DNA of 64,000 bases from Oscillibacter hominis (GCF_014334055.1 NZ_CP060490.1:2759724-2823723), one strand, 5' to 3'. Positions 53,657 to 63,934 are shown, counted from the stretch's first letter. The notes: generated by a model not told the origin, from the letters alone. Program-made: numbers and translations.

Positions 53657-54124
53657 CTATCCTTTGGCGTGGGCCGCGAAGTAGGCGCGCAGCACCGCCA
53701 GGCTTTCCTCCCGCAATACGCCGGAGGTGACCTCCGGACGGAACGGGGAGTGGTCAAATACCAGTTTACTGCAATTGCAGCCCTCCTCATTCAAAAGGGC
53801 GGCAAGGTCCGAATTGCCGGCGCCGTAGACCAGCCGTCCAAGCCGCACCCAGACCAGGGCCCCGGAACACATGAAGCAGGGCTCGCAGCTGGAATACAGT
53901 GTGTATTCGCTCAAATCGGTGATCCCGGTTTCGCCGCAGAACCTCCGGATCAGCCCCGCCTCCGCGTGGAAGGTTGGGTCTGTGGCGGAGTAGATCTGGT
54001 TTTCATTGGTGTATACGGCCTCGCCATCCTTGACGAGAACCGCACCGAAAGGCTCGTTCCCATGGGCTGCCGCTTGCTCTGCAAGCGCAATCGCCTGTTT
54101 CATAAAGAGTTCGTCTCTATCCAT
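53657..54124 (-). CDS. Nucleoside/tRNA deaminase family protein
   Basis: A 155-residue cytidine-deaminase-fold protein. Zinc motif 1 is FHAEAGLI (HAE, about residues 53-55) and motif 2 SSCEPCFMCSGAL (PCxxC). The small N-terminal part MDRDELFMKQAIALAEQAA and the size match guanine-deaminase-like or tRNA adenosine deaminase proteins; the exact substrate is not certain. GGGAGGGG lies 6 bases before the ATG; the longer in-frame start has no ribosome site. Confidence 0.85.
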   Translation of the reverse strand: MDRDELFMKQAIALAEQAAAHGNEPFGAVLVKDGEAVYTNENQIYSATDPTFHAEAGLIRRFCGETGITDLSEYTLYSSCEPCFMCSGALVWVRLGRLVYGAGNSDLAALLNEEGCNCSKLVFDHSPFRPEVTSGVLREESLAVLRAYFAAHAKG

Positions 54125-54499
54125 ATTTGCCCCTCCCAAATTGCACCGCCGCCTTCCGGGCCGGCCCGGGCTGCCCTTTTCCACATCTGCAAAAGCCATG
54201 CTGCCTCCGCTGAAGCGGTTCAGAGCGGATGTGCGCGGATTCTTCACGCAGGCCCGTGATTGAATCTATTTTACCATACCGGGCTGTCCTCAATCAAGCG
54301 CGCATCTTGTTGGAAGCAAACGTGCGGACCATTGATCGGGTGGCACCGGACAATGGGCTCTCCCCAGGGGATTTGGTCAGCCGCCGCCAGCCTTAAGTTG
54401 CAAAGGGCTGCCTTTTGAGCTATAATAACCAATACTAAGTACCCGCATTTTCCCCGACAAGGGGCTGCTGCCACGGCGGCTGTACTGCGGAGGAATCAG
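54125..54499. other. Divergent intergenic region
   Basis: 375 bases between the deaminase and the giant signalling gene. It carries the plus-strand promoter at 54398-54426. I see no other clear site or small gene. Confidence 0.6.
54398..54426 (+). promoter_or_regulatory. Promoter for the giant GGDEF/EAL protein
   Basis: TTGCAA (54398-54403), 17-base spacer and TATAAT (54421-54426). Confidence 0.82.
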
Positions 54500-57400
54500 G
54501 TGTGCGTGATGGAAAGGAAAAAACTGCTGCTGCTGGGACAGACGGAAAAGCTTCGTGCAATCCTCTCCTCTTATGAGCTGTTTGAGGGGGTGCCGGAGGA
54601 TACCGCGCCTTTTTCCGCAGTGATTTTGATGCTTCCTGCGGCTCCGGAGGAGCTGCGGCTACTTCGCACGGGCAGCCATGACCTGCCGATCCTGATGGTG
54701 ACCGAGCACCCTGAGGAGCAGGAGGAGCTGCGGATGCTGACCCTGGGGGTGGACGATTATATTCGTTTCTCGCCTGGGTTGGTGTGCTGCCGGGTGGATA
54801 AGGCCATCCGGCAATACGAGAGACGGGGTGCCCTGCCGGAGAGCGTGGTGCGGGAGCTGCGCCACCGGGCGGAGCACGACGCCCTGACCGGCATCTACAA
54901 CCAGATGGCCTTCTACCGAACCGCGGCCCAGCTGCTGCAGAATGCCTCCGCCTCCTATGTGTTGGTGCGCTGGAACATCGAGCGGTTTAAGCTGGTCAAC
55001 GATATGTACGGCATCCAGGCCGGCAATGGGATTTTATGCGCCATGGCGGAGGTGCTCTCCCGGGAGCTGCCGGAGGGAAGCGTGTATGGGCGGCTGAACG
55101 CGGATCACTTTGCCGCCTGTATCCCCACGGAGTCCCTGCGCCTGGAGGAACTGCTGGAGTCGCTGCAAAGACAGGTGGAGAGGTTCCACGTGCAGCAGAC
55201 GGTGACGGTCAGCGCCGGAGTCTATCGGGTGGAGAACCCCTCTTTGCCGGTGGATCAGATGTGCGACCGGGCCAATCTGGCGCTTCAGACCATCAAGGGC
55301 AACTATAAATGCCACATCGCCTGGTATACGGAGCAGATGTGGGAGGATATGCTGCGGGAGCAGGAGATTCGCTCCACCATGGAGGAGGCGCTGCACCAGC
55401 GCCAGTTTCAGGTCTATCTCCAGCCGGTCTACAGCCTCTCTGAGGGCAGGGCGGTCAGCGCTGAGGCGCTGGTGCGCTGGATTCGTCCCGGGGGAGAGGT
55501 AGTTGGGCCGGATGCCTTCATCCCACTCTTTGAAAAGAACGGGTTCATCGCGGAACTGGACCTCTATGTTTGGACGGAGGTCTGCCGGTACCTGCAGGAG
55601 CGGCAGCGCAAGGGCCTTGCGCCCATTCCCATCTCCGTGAACATCTCCCGTGCCAGCCTGTACCTTCCTGAGACCTGCGGACGGATCTGCGACGTGACCA
55701 AACGGTTTGGCATTGCGCCGTCCCTTTTCCGCCTGGAGATCACCGAATCGGCCTATGTGGAGGAGCCGGAACGAATCCGGGAGGCCGCGGAGGAGCTGCG
55801 CGGGAAGGGATATCTGATTCTGATGGACGATTTCGGCAGCGGCTATTCCTCACTCAATACGCTGAAAGACCTCCCCATGGACATCATCAAGCTGGACACC
55901 AAGTTCCTTCAGGGCTTTGAGCGGGGCGGCCGCGTGGGGACGGTGCTGGTCTCCATCTTGCGGATGGCCCGGTGGCTGGGCCTGCCTGTGATCGCCGAGG
56001 GCGTGGAGACGCAGGAGCAGGTGGATTTCCTTTACAGTGCGGGCTGCGACCGGATCCAGGGATACTGCTTTGCCAAACCCATGTGCACCCGGGAGTTTGA
56101 ACAGCAGATTTTGATCCCGATTCCGGAGCGGCGGGGTAGTTCCCTGCCCAACTGTGTGAACCAGGCGGATTTCAATATCCTCTTAGGCGGAAACCCGGTG
56201 GTCAACCGCCTGCTGGACGGTGCTTTTGGCGGCGTGGCCTTTTGCGAGATGCATGACGGCTGCCTCGAGGTGCTCCGGGTCAACGATGGGTTTTACCAGA
56301 TTATGGGCTGTACGCCGAAGTCCTTTGCAAAGGACTCTGAGAACCTGTGGGGGATGATTGCGGAGGAGGACCGGGAGATGTCCCGGGAGGCCTGCGCGGA
56401 GACTGTGCGCACGGGGAAACCGGTGCGCCAGGTTGTCCGCTGTACCAACCGGACGGGGAAGCTGCTGTGTTTGGACTCCATTTACAGCTGCCTGGGCGGG
56501 GATGGGCAGCGGGCGCTGATCTGCGTTGCCTTCAATGATATCGCCCAGCAGCTGAAGACCGAGCGGGAGCGCCGGGAGGCCCAGCAGCAGCTGATCTACC
56601 GGGATCAACTGGCCCAGATCCTGCTGGCGGAGTCGGATACCCTCAGCTTTGACTACTCCATCCAAGAGGACACCATAGTGTTCAATTTCCTCAACCGGGA
56701 GGGGAAGCGGGCCACCCGCAGGATCCGCCGCTATCTCGCCTTTGTGGAACGATCGTCCATCATCGAGCCAGCATACCGCCATGTGGTGCGGGAGGCCCTG
56801 GAACAGGGCAGGCAGCACCCTATGAGCGGGACCTTTGAATTTGTAAGCGACTATACCGGCCGGGGCTACCGGTGGTATAAGGCAACCTTCGTCAGCATCA
56901 TGGGCAGCGAGGGGCGGGTGTTCCGGATCGTGGGCAAGGCGGTGGATGTGACGGAGCAGAAGACTATCCTGTGGCAGGAGGAGAACGGATTCTCCCACGC
57001 CTTTGAAACCGGCCTTTTGGAAAGCGCCATGGTGAACCTGAGCCGGGGCGTCATTGAGAGCTGCCGCAGCCAGAAGAGGAAGATCAGCCAGGCAGCGGGG
57101 AAGCCATTCACCTGCGAAAGCTTTGCGGCGTACTGCAAAAAGCTGATTGCGGACGAGAGGCTGCGGCAGGAGGCCTATGAGCGGATGAACCCCAGGGCGC
57201 TGAACACCGCCTATGGAAAAGGGGAGCAGACTGCCCGGGTGGAGTTCCCGGTCCTGGAAAAAAGCGGTGAGCTGTGCTGGATGCGTCTGGAAGTGCGGCT
57301 GATGAAAAATGCGGCCACCGGCGACCTGGTTGCCAGCTATCACCTCTGGGACATCAACACCCAGAAGGTCTCACAGGAGATCGTGGAGACGGTGGTAAGG

Positions 57401-59773
57401 CTGGACTACGATTACCTGGCCCGGGTCAGCATCAAAAATGAGACCTACGCCCTCTATGGCGTTAAGGAGTGCGCGGGCGCCTGCCCTGCGGGAAACGGCG
57501 GGTACGAGGAGGCGTGCCGGAAGAGCGCGGATACGTTCATCCACCCCGAAGACCGCACCTACTTCTTGGAGCAGGTCGCGCTGCCCCATGTGCTCCATGA
57601 GCTGGAGACAGAGGAGCGTTTTACCTTCACCTACCGGCTGATGGAGCAGGACGGCTCTGTACACCATAAGCGGATGACATTTTCCTATCTGGACCCCTCC
57701 TATCTGATTGCAACCAGGGCGGACGTCACCCGGGAGACGGAGGAGGAGAACCGGAAGAATACGGAACTGCGCCGGGCGCTGGAGGAGGTCAGAAAGGCCG
57801 ACGATGTGAAAGGGCGCTTCCTCTCCCGCATGAGCCGGGAGATCCGGGCCCCGATGGACGCCATCCTGGGCATGGCGAACCTGGCCCGCCGGCAGCCGGA
57901 TTTGAGCGGTGCGGTTCGGGAGTACCTGCAGAAGATTCAGGAGACCAGCGAATACATGCGCGGCCTGGTCAACGACATCCTCGACGTCTACAGCATCCAG
58001 AGCGGAACGTTCCGCCTGCATCCCAAGCCAGTCAAGGTCCGGGAGCTGCTGGAGCAGATTCAGGCGATGATCAAGCCCACCATGGTGGGCAGCGGGCTCC
58101 TGTTCACCATGAAGGTGGTGGGGCTGAAGCAGGAGACGGTCCTTGCGGATCCATTCCGCCTTCAGCAGGCACTGATGAATCTACTGGCCAATGCAGCAAA
58201 GCGTACGGCCTCTGGCGGCCGGGTCTATCTGAGCGTCCGGCAGCTGGGCGGAGAGGAGAGCCTGGCGCGGCTCCGCTTCCGGATCCGGGATACCGGTGTG
58301 GATATGGAACCCGATTCCAGCCAGTCCCGTGAGCAGGAGGGTCTGGGTCTCACACTGGTCAGGGAAATTGTGGATGCCATGGGCGGCACGCTGCGCATTG
58401 ACGCCCAAAAGGAGCAGGGGTGCTGCTATACCATCGACGTTGCGTTCCCTGAGGCCTGCCAGCCTCAGGTTGCGGCGGAGCAGTTGGCGGAGCCGGAGTT
58501 TGACTTCCACGGCAAGCGGGCGCTGGTGGTGGAGGATATGCCGCTGAGCGCCGAAATTACAGGCAGACTGCTGGAGAGCCGCGGCTTTTCGGTGGAGTAC
58601 GCGGTGAATGGCCAGGAGTCGGTGGAGAAGGTTTCCGCCGCCACCTCCGGCTACTACGACGCTATTTTAATGGATATCCGCATGCCGGTGATGGATGGGC
58701 TGGAGGCCACGCGCCGGATCCGCGGCCTGCGCCGCTCTGATGTCCGGCGGATTCCCATCGTCGCAATGACCGCCGGGGCCTTTGACAGCGATATACGGGC
58801 CTCTTTTGAGGCGGGAATGGACGCCCATCTGGAAAAGCCGGTGCAGCCGGAGCGGCTGTTCCAGACCCTTGGCGCGCTGCTCTTCTCCCGTAGGAGCGTC
58901 CATGCTGCGGAAAAGAAGGGAAACGCCGCCCACATCTACCAGATGCTGATGACAGACAGCCGCTCCCAGGTCTTTGAATACAGCGTGGACAGCGACATCA
59001 TAACCTATTCGGATATCGGTGAGGACGGCGTCCACAGCGTGCGCTCCGTACCCGACTTCTGCGCCTTTGTGGAAAACAGCGGCCGCTTCCGGGATGCAAA
59101 GGCGGTGCTCCGGGCCCTCTCAAACTTTGAACACGGCACAGGCCGCCATGAGCTGCTGTTCCAGGCCAGGTTGGACGAGAGCGGCTGGCGCTGGTACAGC
59201 GCCCGCTGCAAGTGCGTCAGGGACAGCCACGGCTGCAGGGTGGTGGGAAAGCTGGAGGATGTGGACGAACAGACCCGGCGCACCATTGCCCTGCGGGAGC
59301 GGGCGGAGTTCGACCAGGTCACGGCGCTCTACAACCGGGCCACCTTCCAGGAGATGGTGGAAAACGCCTTGGACGACAGCCGGGAGGAGGTACTGAACGC
59401 CTTCATCGAGTTTGACCTGGATAACTTTAAGCAGGTCAACGACACCTTCGGCCACCTGGCCGGGGATGAGCTTCTGCGCTCCGTGGGCAAGGCCGTCACC
59501 GGCTGCTGCCGGCAGGAGGACGTCGTGGGCCGCCTGGGCGGAGACGAGTTTGCCATCTGGATTGGCGATGTGGGCAGCAGGGAAAACGCCTTGGCAAAGG
59601 CGCGCCAGGTGGCGCAGGCCCTCAGCCGGATCAGCGGGGATATCTCGGCCAGCTTCGGCGTGGTGGCGGTGCAGGGAAAGAGCAGCTTCCGGGAGCTCTT
59701 CCGCAAGGCGGATGCCGCCATGTACCAGGCAAAGCGCAGTGGAAAAAACGAGTGCTGCCTCTATCAGGACTAA
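54500..59773 (+). CDS. 1757-residue EAL/GGDEF/PAS/histidine-kinase-like/receiver signalling protein
   Basis: Domains in order: a receiver-like domain without the phosphoacceptor Asp (to about 110); a degenerate GGDEF with NADHF at 200-204; an EAL domain with EAL at 322-324, NIS, ITES, DDFGSGYSS and AEGVET all kept, hence probably an active c-di-GMP phosphodiesterase; PAS-like domains (about 570-1090); a HisKA/HATPase core in which MSREIRAP has Arg1113 where the phosphorylated His belongs, with DTGVDM and GLGLTLV still recognisable; an intact receiver (Asp1392); another PAS-like segment; and a C-terminal GGDEF at 1680-1684 with an RxxD inhibitory site (RQED) five residues before it. No membrane helix is seen. 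Start GTG 54500 (after GGAGG) or ATG 54509. Confidence 0.9.
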   Translation: MCVMERKKLLLLGQTEKLRAILSSYELFEGVPEDTAPFSAVILMLPAAPEELRLLRTGSHDLPILMVTEHPEEQEELRMLTLGVDDYIRFSPGLVCCRVDKAIRQYERRGALPESVVRELRHRAEHDALTGIYNQMAFYRTAAQLLQNASASYVLVRWNIERFKLVNDMYGIQAGNGILCAMAEVLSRELPEGSVYGRLNADHFAACIPTESLRLEELLESLQRQVERFHVQQTVTVSAGVYRVENPSLPVDQMCDRANLALQTIKGNYKCHIAWYTEQMWEDMLREQEIRSTMEEALHQRQFQVYLQPVYSLSEGRAVSAEALVRWIRPGGEVVGPDAFIPLFEKNGFIAELDLYVWTEVCRYLQERQRKGLAPIPISVNISRASLYLPETCGRICDVTKRFGIAPSLFRLEITESAYVEEPERIREAAEELRGKGYLILMDDFGSGYSSLNTLKDLPMDIIKLDTKFLQGFERGGRVGTVLVSILRMARWLGLPVIAEGVETQEQVDFLYSAGCDRIQGYCFAKPMCTREFEQQILIPIPERRGSSLPNCVNQADFNILLGGNPVVNRLLDGAFGGVAFCEMHDGCLEVLRVNDGFYQIMGCTPKSFAKDSENLWGMIAEEDREMSREACAETVRTGKPVRQVVRCTNRTGKLLCLDSIYSCLGGDGQRALICVAFNDIAQQLKTERERREAQQQLIYRDQLAQILLAESDTLSFDYSIQEDTIVFNFLNREGKRATRRIRRYLAFVERSSIIEPAYRHVVREALEQGRQHPMSGTFEFVSDYTGRGYRWYKATFVSIMGSEGRVFRIVGKAVDVTEQKTILWQEENGFSHAFETGLLESAMVNLSRGVIESCRSQKRKISQAAGKPFTCESFAAYCKKLIADERLRQEAYERMNPRALNTAYGKGEQTARVEFPVLEKSGELCWMRLEVRLMKNAATGDLVASYHLWDINTQKVSQEIVETVVRLDYDYLARVSIKNETYALYGVKECAGACPAGNGGYEEACRKSADTFIHPEDRTYFLEQVALPHVLHELETEERFTFTYRLMEQDGSVHHKRMTFSYLDPSYLIATRADVTRETEEENRKNTELRRALEEVRKADDVKGRFLSRMSREIRAPMDAILGMANLARRQPDLSGAVREYLQKIQETSEYMRGLVNDILDVYSIQSGTFRLHPKPVKVRELLEQIQAMIKPTMVGSGLLFTMKVVGLKQETVLADPFRLQQALMNLLANAAKRTASGGRVYLSVRQLGGEESLARLRFRIRDTGVDMEPDSSQSREQEGLGLTLVREIVDAMGGTLRIDAQKEQGCCYTIDVAFPEACQPQVAAEQLAEPEFDFHGKRALVVEDMPLSAEITGRLLESRGFSVEYAVNGQESVEKVSAATSGYYDAILMDIRMPVMDGLEATRRIRGLRRSDVRRIPIVAMTAGAFDSDIRASFEAGMDAHLEKPVQPERLFQTLGALLFSRRSVHAAEKKGNAAHIYQMLMTDSRSQVFEYSVDSDIITYSDIGEDGVHSVRSVPDFCAFVENSGRFRDAKAVLRALSNFEHGTGRHELLFQARLDESGWRWYSARCKCVRDSHGCRVVGKLEDVDEQTRRTIALRERAEFDQVTALYNRATFQEMVENALDDSREEVLNAFIEFDLDNFKQVNDTFGHLAGDELLRSVGKAVTGCCRQEDVVGRLGGDEFAIWIGDVGSRENALAKARQVAQALSRISGDISASFGVVAVQGKSSFRELFRKADAAMYQAKRSGKNECCLYQD

Positions 59774-59811
59774 AAAGAAGGCCTCCGCTTATCAGAGCGG
59801 AGGCCTTATTT
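59774..59811. terminator. Bidirectional terminator
   Basis: AAGGCCTCCGCT pairs with AGCGGAGGCCTT around TATCAG, between convergent genes. Confidence 0.9.
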
Positions 59812-59812
59812 C

Positions 59813-60697
59813 CTACCCGTTTTGCTGCGCATGTTTGGGCCGCTGGCCCCGCTCATCCATCCAGACATTCAGGAAGAGGCCGAAGAGCACCGCGCCGCCG
59901 CCGATCAGCTCCGTTGCGGAGAAGTTTCCTTTGAAGAGCGCGTCGATGGCCACGCCGGTGAGCAGCTGCCCGGCAATCAGAATCAGTGTCAGGCGGAAGG
60001 CGGGCAGCTTAGGCGCCGCCCAGCTGGACAGCGACACGCTGACCACGCCGATCATACCGCCCAAATAGACCCAGACCGGGGCGGAGGGCACCGCGGAAAC
60101 GGCTGTGCGGGTCAGGGCCATCAACACCAGCGCGGTGGCCAATCCCACGGAGTAGTTGAACCAGGTGCCCACCAACACAGTGGAGTTGGCGCTCAGCTGG
60201 GCGTTGACGTAGCGGGAGACCGCCACCAAGGCGCCGTTGAGCAGTGTCAGGACGATGGCCCATACCACGGCCCCCCCGTGGCGCAGCAGCACCGCGCAGC
60301 CCACGCAAGTGCACAGAAGGCCCAGCAGCGCCCCGGGGTTCAGCTGTTTTTTCCGCATGCCGAACAGGCCGAAGCAGTCGATCATCAGCGCCGCCAGCGC
60401 CTGCCCCAGAAGGCTCAGCGCCACAATGGCCGAAACGCTGATGTGGCCGTAGGCCAGGTTGCTCATCAGCGTTGTGGTGGCTCCCGCAGCGCCGCCCAGG
60501 TAGGCCGTCCACCTGAGGCCCCGCCTTGCAAAGGGGTTCTCCCTGCGGATGAGCACGAACAGCGACACCAGGACCAGCCCGGCAAAATGGACAATGGCGG
60601 CTCCGGTATAGGCTCCATAGTAGTCGGACAGTTCGCCGTTGAGCACCACCATCACGGAGATCAAAACGGAGGCCAGGGAGGAAATCCCATAGACCAT
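59813..60697 (-). CDS. DMT family transporter, YdcZ (DUF606) type
   Basis: A 294-residue protein of about ten helices in two related halves: NGELSDYYGAYTGAAIVHFAG in the first and NAQLSANSTVLVGTWFNYSVG in the second, the YdcZ repeat. GAGGGG precedes the ATG at 60697. The substrate is unknown. It is divergent from a Crp/Fnr regulator across 99 bases, a pairing that suggests the regulator controls it. Confidence 0.88.
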   Translation of the reverse strand: MVYGISSLASVLISVMVVLNGELSDYYGAYTGAAIVHFAGLVLVSLFVLIRRENPFARRGLRWTAYLGGAAGATTTLMSNLAYGHISVSAIVALSLLGQALAALMIDCFGLFGMRKKQLNPGALLGLLCTCVGCAVLLRHGGAVVWAIVLTLLNGALVAVSRYVNAQLSANSTVLVGTWFNYSVGLATALVLMALTRTAVSAVPSAPVWVYLGGMIGVVSVSLSSWAAPKLPAFRLTLILIAGQLLTGVAIDALFKGNFSATELIGGGAVLFGLFLNVWMDERGQRPKHAQQNG

Positions 60698-60743
60698 GTG
60701 CAGCCCCTCTTTCTCTTGAACTCCCTGAAGCATACCAAAAGGG

Positions 60744-60770
60744 CTTGACAAAGAATAGGACATCTGTCAC
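60744..60770. promoter_or_regulatory. Divergent control region with small dyad
   Basis: TTGACA (60744-60749) faces the Crp/Fnr gene, and TATTCT on the minus strand could be the -10 for the transporter. Both overlap the dyad GACA-TC-TGTC, a candidate regulator site. No full promoter could be set with confidence. Confidence 0.35.
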
Positions 60771-60796
60771 ATTGGAAACAGAAAGGGGAGAGGGAA

Positions 60797-61477
60797 ATGC
60801 GCTGCGGAGCACTTACGGCCCAGGCGGAGGAGACGCTGCGCCAGTACGCGCTGGAGCCGGAGCGGCTCACCGGCGCGAATCTTGGCCGCTATGAAAAAGG
60901 GGAGCCCCTCTGTATGGAGGGCGGGCCCATCGAGCACCTGCTGATTCTGCTGGAGGGCCGGGCCAAGGTCAGCATCACCACGGAGGAGGGGAACAGCCTG
61001 CTGACCTGCTTTTACCACGGCGGCGGCGTGGTGGGGGACCTGGAACTGCTCACGGGCCAGAAGACCGCGGGCACCAACGTGATCGTCCAGGTGCCGATCC
61101 GCTGCATCCGCATCCCCATTGAGGAGAACCGGTCGTATTTGAAAGGCTGCCCGGACTTTTTGTGGCAGGTGGGGCTGGGGCTGGGCCGGAAGCTGGAGCG
61201 CTGCTCCCGCAACAGCGCGCTCATCATCCTCTACCCGCTGGAGACCCGCCTGTGCTCCTACATCGGCCTGACCCAGCGCCAAGGCGTCTGGCAGGAGCAG
61301 CTCACGGAGACGGCGGAGCTTTTGGGCGCCAGCTACCGCCACCTGATGCGTCAGCTGCGCCAGCTCTGCGCCCAGGGGATATTATGTAAGGAGGGCCGCT
61401 GCTACCGGATTGCGGACCGGGAGCGGCTGCGCCTGCTGGGCCGGGGATTCTACGACCCGGTGGAGGGGAAAAGCTGA
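60797..61477 (+). CDS. Crp/Fnr family transcriptional regulator
   Basis: A 226-residue protein with an N-terminal cyclic-nucleotide-binding fold (YEKGEPLCMEGGPIEHLLILLEGRAKV, about residues 32-58; GGVVGDLELLTG) and a C-terminal winged helix (ETAELLGASYRHLMRQLRQL). The ligand residues of cAMP-binding Crp are not obvious and there is no N-terminal Fe-S cysteine set, so it resembles the YeiL group. GGGGAGAGGG precedes the ATG. Confidence 0.88.
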   Translation: MRCGALTAQAEETLRQYALEPERLTGANLGRYEKGEPLCMEGGPIEHLLILLEGRAKVSITTEEGNSLLTCFYHGGGVVGDLELLTGQKTAGTNVIVQVPIRCIRIPIEENRSYLKGCPDFLWQVGLGLGRKLERCSRNSALIILYPLETRLCSYIGLTQRQGVWQEQLTETAELLGASYRHLMRQLRQLCAQGILCKEGRCYRIADRERLRLLGRGFYDPVEGKS

Positions 61478-61517
61478 AACAGGGCAGGGCCGGACGATCG
61501 TCCGGCCCTGCCCTGTT
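61478..61517. terminator. Perfect 40-bp palindrome, bidirectional terminator
   Basis: AACAGGGCAGGGCCGGACGA and its exact complement. The T-tract is short on each side; it separates the convergent regulator and gap genes. Confidence 0.8.
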
Positions 61518-61548
61518 GTAATGAAAAAACAGAAGGGAAAATAAAGCG

Positions 61549-62607
<1,059 letters not shown>

Positions 62608-62651
62608 TCAGAAAAAGCCTCCCGTTGTCAGCATCACTAAAAAACGTTTGC

Positions 62652-62663
62652 GTAAACGATTAC
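62652..62663. promoter_or_regulatory. LacI/CcpA-type operator at the gap promoter
   Basis: GTAAACGATTAC has the central CG and flanking GTAA/TTAC of cre sites and lies at about +1 to +12 of the predicted gap transcript. AACGTTTGCG, 10 bases away, may be a second half site. The divergent LacI-family gene is the obvious candidate, CcpA an alternative. Confidence 0.6.
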
Positions 62664-62670
62664 TGTAAAG

Positions 62671-62700
62671 ATTGTATCATAGGGAAAAAATAAATTTCAA
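62671..62700 (-). promoter_or_regulatory. Promoter for gap
   Basis: Minus-strand TTGAAA, an 18-base spacer and TACAAT (62671-62676). Confidence 0.65.
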
Positions 62701-62721
62701 TTGACAAAACGGACAATATTG

Positions 62722-62749
62722 TTGAAAAATTTTGTTGCTTATATATAGT
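62722..62749 (+). promoter_or_regulatory. Promoter for the LacI-family gene
   Basis: TTGAAA (62722-62727), 16-base spacer and TATAGT (62744-62749). TTGACA at 62701 is an alternative -35 but lacks a matching -10. Confidence 0.55.
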
Positions 62750-62838
62750 ATATTTGAGAATGGAGCGGGAAAAGTGAAACGCTTGCTTGACACTCCCCGC
62801 TCCCCGCTCTATAATGGCAAAAAAGGCGGAGAAAAGGT

Positions 62839-62865
62839 TTGCGCAAAATCCGCCTTGTTGCGCAA
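62839..62865. promoter_or_regulatory. Two TTGCGCAA boxes in the leader of the LacI-family gene
   Basis: TTGCGCAA occurs at 62839-62846 and 62858-62865, centres 19 bases apart, just before the ribosome site. The first lies in the loop of a hairpin (AAGGCGGA/TCCGCCTT). The CG-centred palindromes resemble LacI-family half operators and may be autoregulatory. Confidence 0.4.
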
Positions 62866-62878
62866 GGAGAAGAAACGG

Positions 62879-63895
62879 ATGAAGGTAACGATCAGTGACG
62901 TGGCGAAGCTGGCCGGAGTGTCCACCGCCACGGTTTCCCATACAATTAACCATACAAGATATGTCTCCGAGGAGACCCGTGACCGTGTGATGCATGCCAT
63001 TGCGGAGCTGGGCTACACCCCCGACGCCTCCGCCCGGAGCTTCCGGACCGGGAAAAAACGCACCATTGGGTTTATTGTGCCCGATATTTCAAATAAATTC
63101 TTTGCAACTTTGGTGGAGACGCTGGAGGAGTACCTTGCCCAGCGGGATTACCATCTGGTGATCGCCAATACCAAGGAGAATATGGACCGGGAGGAGACCA
63201 ACATCCGGCTGCTCTCGGCCGGGCTGGTGGACGGGCTGCTGGTGGCCTCCACCATGGATGAGTTCGACCGGTTCGACCAACTGATCCCCGCCGCCTTCCC
63301 GGTGGTGTTGGTGGACCGTGTGTTCCCGGTAAAAAAATACGGCTCCGTCTCCGTCTCCAATTTCCAGCCCATCTACCGCAGCGTTTGCCGCCTGGCCGGG
63401 AAAGGCGACCGCCGGGTGGGCTTTATCGGCGGCCCCGAGCGGCTCTCCACCACCCAGGAGCGGCTCTCGGCCTATCGCCAGGCGGTGGCGGACTGCGGTC
63501 TGGCGGACGAGGAGTCGCTGGTGCAGTACGGCGACTTCAAGGACAACAGCACCCTGCGCTGCCTGGACGCGCTGCTCCAGCAGCAGTGCGACGGATTGAT
63601 CGTGGCCAACGGCCTGATGGCCACGGAGATCATTATGTATCTTCAGCAAAAGGGCATCCAGTTGGGGAACGGGATCGACCTGGTCAGCTTCATTGACTAC
63701 AACTCCAGCTTCAACGAGGTCTATGCCAACGCCATGGACTCCATTGTCCAGCCGGTGGATGAACTGGGCCGTGCCGCCGGGGAACAAATCCTCCGGCGGA
63801 TTGAGGAGCCTGAGGCCCCCGTGCTGGAGCAGGTGCTCTCCAGCACCTACCACCCCCACACCATGCCCATCTCCTGGAACCACTCGGACCGGTGA
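62879..63895 (+). CDS. LacI family transcriptional regulator
   Basis: A 338-residue regulator. The N-terminal HTH is MKVTISDVAKLAGVSTATVSH (split here by the hinge ARSFRTGKKRTIGFIVPD near residue 55-72), followed by a periplasmic-binding-type effector domain. The ligand is unknown. AAGGAG precedes the ATG at 62879; the frame upstream lies in the leader with the TTGCGCAA boxes. Divergent from gap with a LacI-type operator between them. Confidence 0.92.
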   Translation: MKVTISDVAKLAGVSTATVSHTINHTRYVSEETRDRVMHAIAELGYTPDASARSFRTGKKRTIGFIVPDISNKFFATLVETLEEYLAQRDYHLVIANTKENMDREETNIRLLSAGLVDGLLVASTMDEFDRFDQLIPAAFPVVLVDRVFPVKKYGSVSVSNFQPIYRSVCRLAGKGDRRVGFIGGPERLSTTQERLSAYRQAVADCGLADEESLVQYGDFKDNSTLRCLDALLQQQCDGLIVANGLMATEIIMYLQQKGIQLGNGIDLVSFIDYNSSFNEVYANAMDSIVQPVDELGRAAGEQILRRIEEPEAPVLEQVLSSTYHPHTMPISWNHSDR

Positions 63896-63901
63896 GCAGC
63901 C

Positions 63902-63934
63902 GCCCCGGAGGACCATTCCTCTGGGGCATTTCCT
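63902..63934 (+). terminator. Possible terminator after the LacI-family gene
   Basis: CCCCGGAGGA pairs with TCCTCTGGGG around CCAT, followed by CATTTCC. The T-tract is weak. Nothing else is seen to the right edge. Confidence 0.5.
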
